Positions 16,849 to 25,412 of a DNA stretch of 44,734 nucleotides are shown in pieces. The stretch's first letter is position 1, and the number at the start of each line of letters is the position of its first letter. The stretch is from an uncultured Bacteroidales bacterium (GTDB taxonomy: Bacteria; Bacteroidota; Bacteroidia; Bacteroidales; UBA4417): contig CAJAXK010000443.1 in assembly GCA_903946925.1 (NCBI GenBank), positions 1-44,734 on the forward strand, read 5' to 3'. The position numbers and the translations under genes are program-made. The notes below the pieces were generated by a model. The model was not told the DNA's origin, made no database searches, and saw nothing but the letters and a program-made list of their open reading frames with translations.

Positions 16849-17886
16849 TCAGTTATTCGTTTGTTTCAGTTTTTGAAGAAAATCAGGACTTCGTTCTACG
16901 AAAAAAATAACCAGCATTCCTGCCAATAGGGTGCCAATTATGGAAAGCAATGTAATTATCCATGTAACGGGGTATGCTTTCTTTTCGGATTTGTATGCAC
17001 TTTCGACAATAAACTTTTGGGGGATTTTCTCAAATGCATCAATTTTTGCTTCTTCATAGCGTGCTTTAATGTAGCTCAACTGCTTCTTCTCATGTTCAAG
17101 GGCATCCCTGATGGAAACATAAGGCCCGCCATAAGTGGCTAAAACTTCTAATTTCCCTTCAATAGCTTTAATCCCGCGTGAGTTCCCCTTTGCAATTTCC
17201 ATGGCCAATTGCTGGTTCATCATTTCGGCCTGTGTTTCATAATCGTGAACACCTAATTTTCGGAGTTGCGTGAGCGAATCTTCCATCTTACGGACTTCGT
17301 CTTTTAACATCAAATATTCTGATTCAACAATTTTAAAACCTTGGATAGCGCGTTCCTTTTGCATGTCGTTTTTTACCGAATCGAGCAAGGCAGCTATATT
17401 GTTTGCAATATCGGCTGCCATTTGTGGGTCTTTGTCTAAAACGGAGATTTTTACAGCCATGTATTCTGTCCGTTTAAAAGTAATATTCGATTCGAATTTA
17501 TTATTTAACCTGGTTTGCTGGTATTTTGACCCGGGGCGGATTTCATAATGTTCGGCCAATTTAAACGTGCTGATAACCCTGTCGCGAATCCGGCTCGAAT
17601 TTAAAATCTGCAACATTTGCTCTGTTTGCTCGTCTTCGCCAAATTGAAGTATATCTTGTTTCGCGATTGCATTTTCGTTCAGCAGCGATTTGGAAATCGA
17701 ATTGCTGGATGCTGGGTACATTATAACAGTTGACCTGTACAATGGGGTAATGAAAAGGCTTGATGAAAATACAATTGTTAGCACAGCCGACGCAATACCT
17801 AATAGAAACAACGTTTTACGCCATTTGTAAAGGAAAAAAGCAACTTTATAGGAGTCAGTGTTGGTATTCGTGGAGTCGTTCAACAT
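16849..17886 (-). CDS. Wzz-type polysaccharide chain-length determinant (first copy)
   Basis: 345 residues from ATG 17886. The N-terminal transmembrane helix (about 27-47) is followed by the Wzz fold (LYRSTVIMYPASS), the segment DEQTEQMLQILNSSRIRD, coiled coils, and KKAYPVTWIITLLSIIGTL before the second membrane helix. It resembles the next gene in order and motif, so the pair looks like a tandem duplication that has diverged. No kinase domain is present. The gene is first in a three-gene cluster driven by a near-consensus promoter 27 nt upstream. Confidence 0.87.
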   Translation of the reverse strand: MLNDSTNTNTDSYKVAFFLYKWRKTLFLLGIASAVLTIVFSSSLFITPLYRSTVIMYPASSNSISKSLLNENAIAKQDILQFGEDEQTEQMLQILNSSRIRDRVISTFKLAEHYEIRPGSKYQQTRLNNKFESNITFKRTEYMAVKISVLDKDPQMAADIANNIAALLDSVKNDMQKERAIQGFKIVESEYLMLKDEVRKMEDSLTQLRKLGVHDYETQAEMMNQQLAMEIAKGNSRGIKAIEGKLEVLATYGGPYVSIRDALEHEKKQLSYIKARYEEAKIDAFEKIPQKFIVESAYKSEKKAYPVTWIITLLSIIGTLLAGMLVIFFVERSPDFLQKLKQTNN

Positions 17887-17912
17887 AAGGCCATCCTCGG
17901 TATTTTGGCTTG

Positions 17913-17942
17913 CAAAGGTAGAAATTTATGGCTAAAAACCAA
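17913..17942 (-). promoter_or_regulatory. Consensus Bacteroidota promoter for the wzz-wzz-ligase operon
   Basis: On the minus strand TTG (17942-17940), a 19-nt spacer and TACCTTTG (17920-17913) match the -33/-7 pattern. The -7 element ends 26 nt before the ATG. Confidence 0.8.
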
Positions 17943-18026
17943 TTAGCACAATAAGTTGGCAAAATATTGCTTTAGCTGCAATTAAAGATATTGGTTAAAC
18001 ATTGCGTTCAATACCATCAAGGTTTA

Positions 18027-18052
18027 TGGGCTAATGGTTTAGCCCAGTTTTT
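18027..18052 (+). terminator. Orphan intrinsic terminator on the plus strand
   Basis: TGGGCTAA (18027-18034) pairs perfectly with TTAGCCCA (18039-18046) across a 4-nt loop, followed by GTTTTTT. No plus-strand gene lies upstream before lpxD, which has its own terminator. A short RNA ending here, or a block to antisense transcription, is possible. Confidence 0.65.
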
Positions 18053-18203
18053 TATAACTGGTTATATTTCGATGTTACGTTTGTTAAATAACTGGTTAAT
18101 TGCAATATACCACAAAGAACTGATTGCTTTTTGCTTATCGGTTGCGTTATGAAAAGCCAAAAGCTTGAAACAAATAAAAAAAAACAATTTCACAAAAAAC
18201 AAA

Positions 18204-18230
18204 AAACCACCCCGGTTGCCGAAGTGGTTT
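18204..18230 (-). terminator. Terminator of the DUF2892 gene
   Basis: On the minus strand AAACCAC (18230-18224) pairs with GTGGTTT (18210-18204), with CGG/CCG in the loop region, followed by T-rich sequence. It begins 21 nt after the gene's stop codon. Confidence 0.85.
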
Positions 18231-18250
18231 TATAAGCACCGTTGCCAATT

Positions 18251-18454
18251 TTAATTCTTTTTTGATGTGTCCATTTTAAAAACAGGATAAAGCGGACAAT
18301 AACTGATGAGGCTTGTAAGCACGAAAACACCTGCGAACACGAGTAAGACAACCCCTAATGTGCCACTGATTACATCGAGAAAAAACAATAATGCAATAAC
18401 TGCCGCAATTGCTATACGGATGATTTTGTCGGTACTCCCCATGTTTGGTTTCAT
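18251..18454 (-). CDS. DUF2892 small inner-membrane protein
   Basis: 67 residues. MKPNMGSTDKIIRIAIAAV matches the start of the DUF2892 (YgaP-like membrane) family, where N-M-G-x-x-D-R/K-xx-R is typical. Two transmembrane helices lie at about 12-30 and 32-48, followed by the family's CPLYPVF end with a conserved Cys. In other bacteria the domain occurs alone or fused to rhodanese; the function of the stand-alone form is unknown. It has its own terminator and stands alone between the Wzz promoter and divergent mntP. ATG 18442 is a second possible start. Confidence 0.85.
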   Translation of the reverse strand: MKPNMGSTDKIIRIAIAAVIALLFFLDVISGTLGVVLLVFAGVFVLTSLISYCPLYPVFKMDTSKKN

Positions 18455-18638
18455 AATTTATTTTTTTGAAAGGTTATTTTATTGACGTAGAGTTAACTCT
18501 TTTCAAAGGTTATTGTTCAATCAACAATTATTTTATGATACCAGTTTAATAGGATGGTTTTGTTATAAAAAGGATGTCCCAGGTTATTATTTCTGCTTAA
18601 AAGTAAATCTGTGGTAGGCTCAATAAAGCTGCTTTCCC

Positions 18639-18646
18639 TACATTTG
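18639..18646 (+). promoter_or_regulatory. -7 promoter element for mntP
   Basis: TACATTTG matches TAnnTTTG, 22 nt before the mntP ATG. It implies a very short leader, so no yybP-ykoY manganese riboswitch fits between it and the gene. Confidence 0.6.
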
Positions 18647-18667
18647 CAACTCTTTTCACAAAAACCC

Positions 18668-19228
18668 ATGGAATTACTCACTATTTTCCTGATTGCCATT
18701 AGCCTTTCCTTCGATACTTTTGCCGTATCAATTTCCAGTGGGTTGATATTAAAAAAGATAGACTTTATTAATGCCTCAAAAATCGCAATCACACTTGCAG
18801 TTTTTCAGGCGGCAATGCCATTGATTGGTTGGCTTTTAGGATCAAGCATAAAAGATTATGCCGAAAGTTTCGACCATTGGATTGCATTTGGAATACTTGG
18901 TTTGTTGGGCGGGAAAATGATTTACGAAAGTTTTAGCAGCAGTCCAGAAGACAGATCGTTTAACCCATTGGATATTAAAGTAATGATTGGAATGGCAATA
19001 GCAACCAGTATTGATGCGTTGGTGGTTGGGTTTAGTTTTGCACTGTTGGATTTTAAAATCATTATTTCGGTCGCCATAATTGGGGTTGTTACCTACATTG
19101 TTGCAATGTTGGGGATGCTTTTCGGAAAAAATATTGGCTCACGATTGGGAAAACGTATGGAAATGTTGGGAGGTATAATGTTGATACTGATAGGGTTGAA
19201 AATTTTGATCGAACACCTTTCGGCTTAG
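18668..19228 (+). CDS. mntP: Manganese efflux pump MntP
   Basis: 186 residues with six predicted transmembrane helices, the usual size for MntP/YebN. The two internal repeats carry the family's acidic signatures: SLSFDTFAVSISSG in helix 1 and TSIDALVVGFSFAL in helix 4. MntP exports Mn2+ and protects against manganese toxicity. ATG 18668 is chosen because it begins the first helix; an upstream GTG at 18611 would cover the -7 element. No Mn riboswitch or obvious MntR box is seen. Confidence 0.93.
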   Translation: MELLTIFLIAISLSFDTFAVSISSGLILKKIDFINASKIAITLAVFQAAMPLIGWLLGSSIKDYAESFDHWIAFGILGLLGGKMIYESFSSSPEDRSFNPLDIKVMIGMAIATSIDALVVGFSFALLDFKIIISVAIIGVVTYIVAMLGMLFGKNIGSRLGKRMEMLGGIMLILIGLKILIEHLSA

Positions 19229-19258
19229 TCGCAAATTGTTGAACTGATTTTTAACCTT

Positions 19259-19376
19259 AAGCCTCACATTTTTAGGCTTGGCAAAGGTGGCGATTTTCAC
19301 CGCAAAGCTTGATGCGAAGAACCAAACTTTAATTTACCACAAATGTGCTTGAGGAACACTTAACCGCCACTTTTGC
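19259..19376. other. Inverted-repeat region between convergent mntP and a T9SS gene
   Basis: AAGCCT (19259-19264) pairs with AGGCTT (19274-19279), without a T-run. A wider inverted pair follows: GCAAAGGTGGCG near 19281 and CGCCACTTTTGC near 19365. It may act as a weak bidirectional terminator. Confidence 0.45.
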
Positions 19377-19413
19377 AAAACCTGTGTTTTGCCTGGTGAT
19401 GTTGTCTTTGAGG

Positions 19414-20214
19414 TCAGTCTGTAATTAATATTTTCTCTACTGCGATGATTTTATTTCCTTCTGTCAGCCTAAAAAAATACAGTCCGCTTGGGAGGTTGTA
19501 GCGGGATAATGAAACAGTCTGCCCCGAAATATTATTAACCTGCTTTAATGTCTTTCCATTTGAGTTGTAAATTGTCAGGGTGGCATTTTTAAGATTGCCA
19601 ATTGCATGTATTGTTGTCGAAGAATTGAATGGATTTGGAAAGACAGAAAAAATATTCTTGTTTAAGTTTTCATTAATACCTATGATGGGTTGTCCCGACT
19701 GAATGCAAGCTTTTGGGGTGCTCTCGTAAGCGTAATCTTTTATGGTGAACGATGTGGATGTAGCAAGGAAATCTAAACGAGCCCAGCCATAGTATGTGTT
19801 TGTTCCCACAATTAGTTTTAGTGCTAAATATTTATTTGTTGCTCCTACCCAGTAACCGATGCTTGTTCCCCAAGCCATTGTACCAGGGTTATCAGAATCA
19901 TACCATGTTGCGAGTGTGTCACAAATACTCATAGATTCAGATAATGCCCATGGTAAAGGTTCACCTCCAACAAAATTCCCCGAATACGCATTGTTGTTTT
20001 GAGGCTTACACATCACTTTATCAACCAAATCGAATTGAATTAAAAAATCAATTATAGTGTCATTATTCAAATCTAAAGGATATGTGGCATTAGGAGTAGC
20101 GTCAGGGATATCCGTATATATAATTTGTGAGAATGACCTACTGTTGAAAATAAATACCATCAATAAGAAGCAAAAAGGTGCCGCTTTTTTCAGAAATATT
20201 TTTTTTGATTCCAT
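19414..20214 (-). CDS. Secreted protein with type IX secretion C-terminal domain
   Basis: 266 residues from ATG 20214, which starts a signal peptide (MESKKIFLKK...FSQ); a start at 20292 would put 26 odd residues ahead of it. Residues about 30-175 form an all-beta domain with NGDG-like DLNNDTIIDFLIQFDL, two Cys and GWARLDF; I do not recognise a specific family. The last ~80 residues are a Por-secretion-type (T9SS type A) domain: FSVFPNPFNSSTTI, LTIYNSNGKTLKQ, LPSGLYFFRLTEGNK and a basic end. The protein is therefore exported by the type IX system to the surface or medium. It faces mntP and lies just downstream of the large PKD protein gene, possibly co-transcribed with it. Confidence 0.82.
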   Translation of the reverse strand: MESKKIFLKKAAPFCFLLMVFIFNSRSFSQIIYTDIPDATPNATYPLDLNNDTIIDFLIQFDLVDKVMCKPQNNNAYSGNFVGGEPLPWALSESMSICDTLATWYDSDNPGTMAWGTSIGYWVGATNKYLALKLIVGTNTYYGWARLDFLATSTSFTIKDYAYESTPKACIQSGQPIIGINENLNKNIFSVFPNPFNSSTTIHAIGNLKNATLTIYNSNGKTLKQVNNISGQTVSLSRYNLPSGLYFFRLTEGNKIIAVEKILITD

Positions 20215-20347
20215 TTGTTTCGGTTGTGAATATCGTGCTACCTCAAGAATTATAATTGTAACGTTAATACCGTTATGATGCCATTTTACCATTGGGCATA
20301 ACTGCCTAATATCCCATCATTACCAAATCATAAAAGCCTTTTAACTG

Positions 20348-23300
20348 TTATGGTGTTATTTTTCCAACAAAAACAGAAGCATTAGAATTTACCATTGTAA
20401 AATCGGCTTCATCTACAAATCCATCCCCATTCACATCCGTATTCAGATAACCGCTCAAAAAGTTGGCTGCATCGTTGTCAACTGCCACAAAATCGTTGGC
20501 ATCAATTATCCCATCCTGGTTTATATCCCCAACTTGAACCACATATTTCCCCGCAATCAATTTTAAATTATTTCCAAAAGCCTGACCTGCTGAACTGCTA
20601 AAATTGTAGCTCACAGTAGTACCACCAAACGAAAGCGGGTTTGAGTTCCAGGTTTCTACACTGTTCCTGTGTTTTACAACTATATAATAACTCGAACCTA
20701 ATGATGCAGGTATAACCACATTAGCTGTTCCATCCGTGTTCACATTTACGGTAAACGGTCCGCCAGCCAAAGCATAAGGTGAAGTTGCTTCGTGAAGTTC
20801 AACTGTAATCTGGTCGGCAATTGTTCCTGCAAATTTATCCGTAGCACCATCCTTTGATTTGTTCATGCTTGTGCCATTAAACAAGCCTTCGAGGAAGAGC
20901 GTGAGGTTGAGGCTTTTATCCAAACTTAGGATGTTGACATTATAATCCTCGGTTTCGCCATAACCTTCTGTCGAACAGGGATCAGGGTCAGGGTTTCCCC
21001 AAACTTCCCGAACCCGCATCCTTGTTAAACCAACCGATGCATCCATTGGGATCGTGAAATCGATCGTTCCAATGGCAGGCATAGCGGGGATGGAAATATT
21101 GCCAAGCTTTTCAGAAATAGCAAATATGCCGTCCTGGTTGTAATCAATCCAAACAGATACATAATTGCTCGTAGGGAAAGTGCCAAGGCTCAATGTTATG
21201 GTATGTACAGTTCCAATAGTTAAATCAGTTGAAAGGCTGCTATAAAAGGTATAATAAGGGCTAAACGAAGCAACTGTGGAATTATTGATGTCACCAAGTT
21301 GTACAAGCGAAATAAAATCACCATCGCTGGTACCTGCTGTATATACAGGGATGCAATATGTATTTAACGAAACGTTTATAAAATTGGTTTTGGTTTCCGA
21401 ATCCGAACCGTTTGCATTTGTTGCTACTAGAGTAACCGAATATAAGCCTGGTGAAGAAAACTTTAGCTGTGGGTTTTGTGAGCTGGCCGTGGTACCGTTT
21501 AAAAACACAACAGTATTTGGGCTGAAGCTCCATGCCCAGGATGTTGGCAAATTGGCAGATTGATCGGTAAATAACACAGTTGAATTGACTGCAGGTGCAT
21601 TGTTGGATGCCGAAAAATCAGCAACTGGCGGTACCGTTAAATCAAAACAGCTTAATGCAGCTGACCAGCCAGATTCTGTAACCCCCACATCGGAAGTAAA
21701 ATTAAATGTGAGCGCACCAGCAATGTTAGTAGCTGTTACCACGCCAGGGCTGGTTGTGCCATGATAAATCCCTATTAATGGGGCTGATGTGCTTGTTCCA
21801 TCATAAATCCTCAAATAGTCGTACCCAGACTCGGTAAAGAAAGAATTGAAGGTACACCTCACCATATCCCCTGCTGTGGCTGGGTAAAAAGTTTGTGTGA
21901 CATTTTGGTTGTTCAAATAATTGTTGGAAACCCCGCCCGGATCGTAGAAGTTGGCATAACAAGTAGTTGCTGTACCATTATCCATATCGAAATATGGATC
22001 TATTACGGAAATATAGTTTGTTTTGGTGGTCGTAACCGCCCCATTTACTGTTAATGATACTGTTTTTGTCCCTAAAGTGTTATAGGTTACAACATGTGGC
22101 CCTTGGGTATTTGCTGTTGCGGGTGAAGCGCCTGCACCAAAATTCCACGACCAGGAAGAAATGCCACAAGTGGAAGCATCGGTAAAAGTTGTTGGTATTC
22201 CAATAACAACGGTTTGGGAAGCCACTGTAAAATCAGAATTTGCTGCATTTACGGTAATATAATTTGTTTTGGTCAACGTATTGCTACCTTGAGTATTGGT
22301 GGCAGTCAAAGCCACTGTATATGTTCCTAAAGCAGTAAACTGTATATGAGGGTTTTGCGAAGTATTTGTTGTGCCATCAACAAAAACGTGGGTGGCTGGG
22401 GTTACTGTCCAGGACCAGGAAGTTGCAAGACCCGAAGACTGATCAGTAAACAATGAAGTTTCATTTAAACATGGCAAAGTGTTATTAACGGTAAATCCAG
22501 CAACAGGGGCAATAGGATCAAATTTAAAGGATGCTATACGCGTTTTCCAATTTCTGGATCCTGAAGTCCCAATATACTCGGTTGTGTACCAAAATGTTTC
22601 ATCATCGGTTGGATCAACCGACATCATACTATAATCGCCCCAGCGGGCAGCAGAACCTGATTGGTATCCAGTACTGTTTTTTATAGTTTGTTCAATAAAA
22701 GTCATTTGACCTAATGGATCGCTTGCAAACCTGCCTGTATATCGGATTGCAGGATAAATTGTTGCGTCAGAGACTGAATACCCAAGTGCAATATCGCCAT
22801 TGCCATTCATGGCCACGCTACCCATCCACCTATTGGTTGCATCGGGCGAATAGGTGCCTTGTTGGTAAATTGCCCATCCACTCCCCGAATTCCTTAATTC
22901 GTACCACCTTATGCCCCCAAGCCCGGACCCGTTAGCATTAACCGTATGGTTTGTAACCATTGATTGGTGGCCGCCAAAATTGCGGTACTGTAACCTGTAC
23001 ATCAACCGGTCGCCCAATACATCCAACAAAACACCCGTGCCTAATTGGGGTATGCATTTGCCCGAGTAGCACAATTGTGAATTGAAGTCGGCAGTTACAA
23101 CGCTTGAGGTTTCAACAAATGTGGAATTCTCAACGGTATTCCAATCGGCATGGAATTCCCAAATTTTCAGATAATTTTCACTTACCGAACTCCAATCATT
23201 GAAGTAAGTGAAATAATTAGGCTCGTTGGCAACAGGTGCTGTAGCACCATCCCAATCTGCTGGCAACATGCTTTGAGGGTCGGCACTAAAACCTAAGTCA

Positions 23301-24130
23301 AAATAAATCATACGGGCTGTAGGGTCGCCAATCAACATTTTTGATCGCTCAAATGCACATGCCCCAACACCGGCCCAGGATGAGCCAGATAAAAACTGGT
23401 TTACAGACATGTAATATCCATCAGACCAAACACCAAATTTTGGATAATCAGGCATTTTATTGCCGAATTCAAAAACATATCTATTCCAAGCACCAGTGGG
23501 ATTTGCAGTTTGGGAAACAGCAATTAACATGGCATACTGTGTTGAGTTTGGTAACGAAAACTGTGCGATCATCCATCGGTTTGCAGCCTGATCGTATAGT
23601 ACAATTGGGTCGCCATTATTGGTGCCGTTCCATGGAGCAGGGATTCCTGCCCAAATGGTGCTCAGGTTTGCCGGACCATAGAGCGAATTACCGGCCTTGT
23701 CCCAAATCTGGAAGCCCAAATTGACAACCTGCACATAATGATCGGGGCCAACATCGCCTTGTGTATCAGGAGGATAAACGCCATACGTATTGCTTATCCC
23801 ATCAAAATTCCGGATTGGTGCCGTAGGTGCATGGGCACTGCTTTTTACAGCACCTTGAAGTGCAGGGTCGTTAGTATAAGGAAATTGGTTTCGTGTTAAA
23901 TTCCTTAAAGCATGTAGGTTAAATTCATTTTTAACTTCATCCTCTTCAGTTTCTTTTTCACTTCCAACCTCCTGACGGCTGATTACTGGTATGTTGAGCA
24001 TGGAAGGAATAGCATCGGAATATATGGCGGCTTTCGCAGAAGTTGGACGTAATTTTTGCTGCTGCGCGACTAACTGGGTTGAAATAAACAGTAACGGGCA
24101 CAGCAAACCGATTAGTATGGTTCGTTTCAT
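20348..24130 (-). CDS. Large secreted PKD/CUB/GEVED protein with dockerin-like C-terminus
   Basis: 1260 residues with a signal peptide (MKRTILIGLLCPLLF...VAQ). Residues about 95-540 have propeller-like repeats (GDVGPDHYVQVVNLGFQIWDK, NDGDPIV-like Asp/Gly turns, WMGSVAMNGNGDIALGYS). Then come PKD domains (about 545-625, 630-710 and 835-925), a CUB-like domain (about 715-830, with GYDYLRIYDG) and a GEVED domain (about 930-1065, with VWIDYNQDGIF and GYGETEDYNV). The C-terminus has two Ca2+-loop/dockerin-like repeats, GDINQDGIIDANDF and DVNGDGFVDEADF. No T9SS C-terminal domain is evident. PKD and CUB modules suggest surface adhesion or polymer binding; no catalytic site is recognised. Domain boundaries are approximate. 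Confidence 0.82.
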   Translation of the reverse strand: MKRTILIGLLCPLLFISTQLVAQQQKLRPTSAKAAIYSDAIPSMLNIPVISRQEVGSEKETEEDEVKNEFNLHALRNLTRNQFPYTNDPALQGAVKSSAHAPTAPIRNFDGISNTYGVYPPDTQGDVGPDHYVQVVNLGFQIWDKAGNSLYGPANLSTIWAGIPAPWNGTNNGDPIVLYDQAANRWMIAQFSLPNSTQYAMLIAVSQTANPTGAWNRYVFEFGNKMPDYPKFGVWSDGYYMSVNQFLSGSSWAGVGACAFERSKMLIGDPTARMIYFDLGFSADPQSMLPADWDGATAPVANEPNYFTYFNDWSSVSENYLKIWEFHADWNTVENSTFVETSSVVTADFNSQLCYSGKCIPQLGTGVLLDVLGDRLMYRLQYRNFGGHQSMVTNHTVNANGSGLGGIRWYELRNSGSGWAIYQQGTYSPDATNRWMGSVAMNGNGDIALGYSVSDATIYPAIRYTGRFASDPLGQMTFIEQTIKNSTGYQSGSAARWGDYSMMSVDPTDDETFWYTTEYIGTSGSRNWKTRIASFKFDPIAPVAGFTVNNTLPCLNETSLFTDQSSGLATSWSWTVTPATHVFVDGTTNTSQNPHIQFTALGTYTVALTATNTQGSNTLTKTNYITVNAANSDFTVASQTVVIGIPTTFTDASTCGISSWSWNFGAGASPATANTQGPHVVTYNTLGTKTVSLTVNGAVTTTKTNYISVIDPYFDMDNGTATTCYANFYDPGGVSNNYLNNQNVTQTFYPATAGDMVRCTFNSFFTESGYDYLRIYDGTSTSAPLIGIYHGTTSPGVVTATNIAGALTFNFTSDVGVTESGWSAALSCFDLTVPPVADFSASNNAPAVNSTVLFTDQSANLPTSWAWSFSPNTVVFLNGTTASSQNPQLKFSSPGLYSVTLVATNANGSDSETKTNFINVSLNTYCIPVYTAGTSDGDFISLVQLGDINNSTVASFSPYYTFYSSLSTDLTIGTVHTITLSLGTFPTSNYVSVWIDYNQDGIFAISEKLGNISIPAMPAIGTIDFTIPMDASVGLTRMRVREVWGNPDPDPCSTEGYGETEDYNVNILSLDKSLNLTLFLEGLFNGTSMNKSKDGATDKFAGTIADQITVELHEATSPYALAGGPFTVNVNTDGTANVVIPASLGSSYYIVVKHRNSVETWNSNPLSFGGTTVSYNFSSSAGQAFGNNLKLIAGKYVVQVGDINQDGIIDANDFVAVDNDAANFLSGYLNTDVNGDGFVDEADFTMVNSNASVFVGKITP

Positions 24131-24240
24131 GATATTTAAGGAGTTGGATTGTTACAAATAGGAAGCTAGAAATCAATTAACAAATAGAAACTGGATTTGT
24201 TGATTGTGAGCCTGCGGGTGGGCTGTGAGATAGTCCGGGA

Positions 24241-24248
24241 CAAATTTA
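24241..24248 (-). promoter_or_regulatory. Possible -7 element for the PKD protein gene
   Basis: TAAATTTG on the minus strand matches TAnnTTTG and would give a leader of about 100 nt. No clear -33 element is seen. Confidence 0.35.
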
Positions 24249-24307
24249 GGAATTAAATGTTCTCGACTTTTATTTGATTGATGACAAAAATTTGTTTAAT
24301 AAAAACA

Positions 24308-24341
24308 AAAACCTTCGTCACTTAAAGTGGACGAAGGTTTT
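24308..24341 (-). terminator. Strong terminator after the small Cys-rich protein gene
   Basis: AAAACCTTCGTC (24308-24319) pairs perfectly with GACGAAGGTTTT (24330-24341), with further ACTT/AAGT pairing in the loop. The minus strand continues with a T-rich tract. Confidence 0.92.
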
Positions 24342-24365
24342 CCGGAATTTTTGTTGCCAGAAGTT

Positions 24366-24602
24366 TTAGTTTTTTGTAGATTCGGTATTGCTTGATGCTT
24401 TCTTATCCATTGTACCATCTTTCGCACCAACTTCGGGACTATTTTCGCATTTTTCCATCCTCTGGTGTCCACAGCAGTTTTCGGTCTTGTGGCAACATTT
24501 GTGTCCCCGATTGAAGTGTTGCTGCCCAAGTGTAGCATAAAGCAACCCAAATGTTATCACTGCCGTGGATAAACCAATTATAAATTTCGATTTTCTGTTC
24601 AT
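24366..24602 (-). CDS. Small membrane-anchored Cys/His-rich protein
   Basis: 78 residues. One transmembrane or signal helix (about 7-26) is followed by a compact Cys/His cluster, HKCCHKTENCCGHQRMEKC, and a hydrophilic tail. The spacing of two CC pairs plus His and Cys suggests metal binding in the periplasm, but I know of no named family. It is the last gene after the 104-residue membrane protein (24-nt gap) and is followed by a strong terminator. Its position downstream of an ECF sigma factor suggests a role in an envelope or metal response; that is inference. A second frame overlapping this gene lacks such features. Confidence 0.7.
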   Translation of the reverse strand: MNRKSKFIIGLSTAVITFGLLYATLGQQHFNRGHKCCHKTENCCGHQRMEKCENSPEVGAKDGTMDKKASSNTESTKN

Positions 24603-24626
24603 TTTATTACAATGATTATTAACTGT

Positions 24627-24941
24627 TTATTTTGTTTTTTCTTCCGAAATGTTTTTGCCAACCGGGTTTGATTGAAATTTTGATCCGTTATTGCAACATC
24701 CAAACGAATGGTTATTCTTGAATTCGGCATATTCTGCTTCGCTCATCGAGCGGATTTTATCGGCCATCGCGAACCTGAGCATGTTGTGATGTTGGCCACA
24801 CCAACCATGAGCTTTCCTGTAAAAGATTAATCGCATGAGGATTGCGAAGATAAAGATGCCCAGTAACAATTTAGGTATAAAAAAAGCTATTGCCCCAATT
24901 GCTATTCCAGCTACTACTACTTTTAAAATTGATTTTGTCAT
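24627..24941 (-). CDS. Small membrane protein of the ECF-sigma locus
   Basis: 104 residues. The first ~42 residues are one or two hydrophobic helices (VVVAGIAIGAIAFFIPKLLLGIFIFAILM). A basic/His segment (FYRKAHGWCGQHH) and a helical segment DKIRSMSEAEYAEFKNNHSFGCC follow. That last segment resembles the C-terminus of the 112-residue protein encoded upstream (DKLMEMNDDEKQQFKEQW), so the two probably share a functional unit. No named family is recognised. It is separated from the upstream gene by a hairpin, so it may be expressed at a different level. Cys and His residues could bind metal. Confidence 0.72.
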   Translation of the reverse strand: MTKSILKVVVAGIAIGAIAFFIPKLLLGIFIFAILMRLIFYRKAHGWCGQHHNMLRFAMADKIRSMSEAEYAEFKNNHSFGCCNNGSKFQSNPVGKNISEEKTK

Positions 24942-25023
24942 TTTAAGTGGATTTAATTTTTCGATTATTATGTTCTTTATTGTTGAAGACGGCTTACTAT
25001 GTTTTTTACTTTAAATCCATAAA

Positions 25024-25049
25024 AAAACCCACCGTTACTGATGGGTTTT
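25024..25049 (-). terminator. Internal terminator in the ECF-sigma locus
   Basis: AAAACCCA (25024-25031) pairs with TGGGTTTT (25042-25049), followed on the minus strand by T residues. It lies 15 nt after the stop of the 112-residue protein gene and splits the locus into two sub-units. Confidence 0.8.
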
Positions 25050-25063
25050 ATCATTCTTGACAT

Positions 25064-25402
25064 TTATTGCTTGTTGAAACAACGGCTTTTCCATTGTTCT
25101 TTAAACTGTTGTTTCTCGTCATCATTCATTTCCATAAGTTTATCCTTAAGTTCCGGATGACCAAAATGATGCCTATGCATTCGGTGATGGTTCCCAAAAT
25201 GGAAACCGCCAAACAAAATACGGCTCAGTGCAAACAATCCCATGCTTTGCCAATAGGTTAATGGCTGAAGGCTTGAAATTGAAGGCAATATCCAGTTCCA
25301 AAGCAGCATAACAACTGCACTTATCCCCAGGAAGCCAATGATGAGGAATGGAATAAAGAAACACTTTTTCCCGGAACAAAAGTTTTTACGTGGTGTGTCC
25401 AT
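25064..25402 (-). CDS. His-rich small membrane protein next to the ECF sigma factor
   Basis: 112 residues. A short N-terminal segment with two Cys (FCSGKKCFF) is followed by two transmembrane helices (about 18-40 and 48-65), then a His-rich stretch (GNHHRMHRHHFGH) and a charged helical tail ending in WKSRCFNKQ. The gene starts 10 nt after the sigma-factor stop, so the two are co-transcribed. Small two-helix His-rich proteins downstream of ECF sigma genes are familiar in Bacteroidota but have no assigned function that I know. A role as an anti-sigma factor or metal-responsive partner is possible; it shows no zinc-anti-sigma HxxxCxxC motif. Confidence 0.75.
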   Translation of the reverse strand: MDTPRKNFCSGKKCFFIPFLIIGFLGISAVVMLLWNWILPSISSLQPLTYWQSMGLFALSRILFGGFHFGNHHRMHRHHFGHPELKDKLMEMNDDEKQQFKEQWKSRCFNKQ

Positions 25403-25412
25403 ATTTTTTAGA

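Noticed and set aside
18455-18668. A yybP-ykoY manganese riboswitch before mntP
   Set aside because: The -7 element is 22 nt before the ATG, and no conserved riboswitch motif is visible upstream.
24296-24550. An 84-codon frame overlapping the Cys-rich small protein
   Set aside because: It runs through the terminator hairpin and lacks a signal or conserved pattern, while the overlapping 78-residue frame has a membrane helix and Cys/His cluster.
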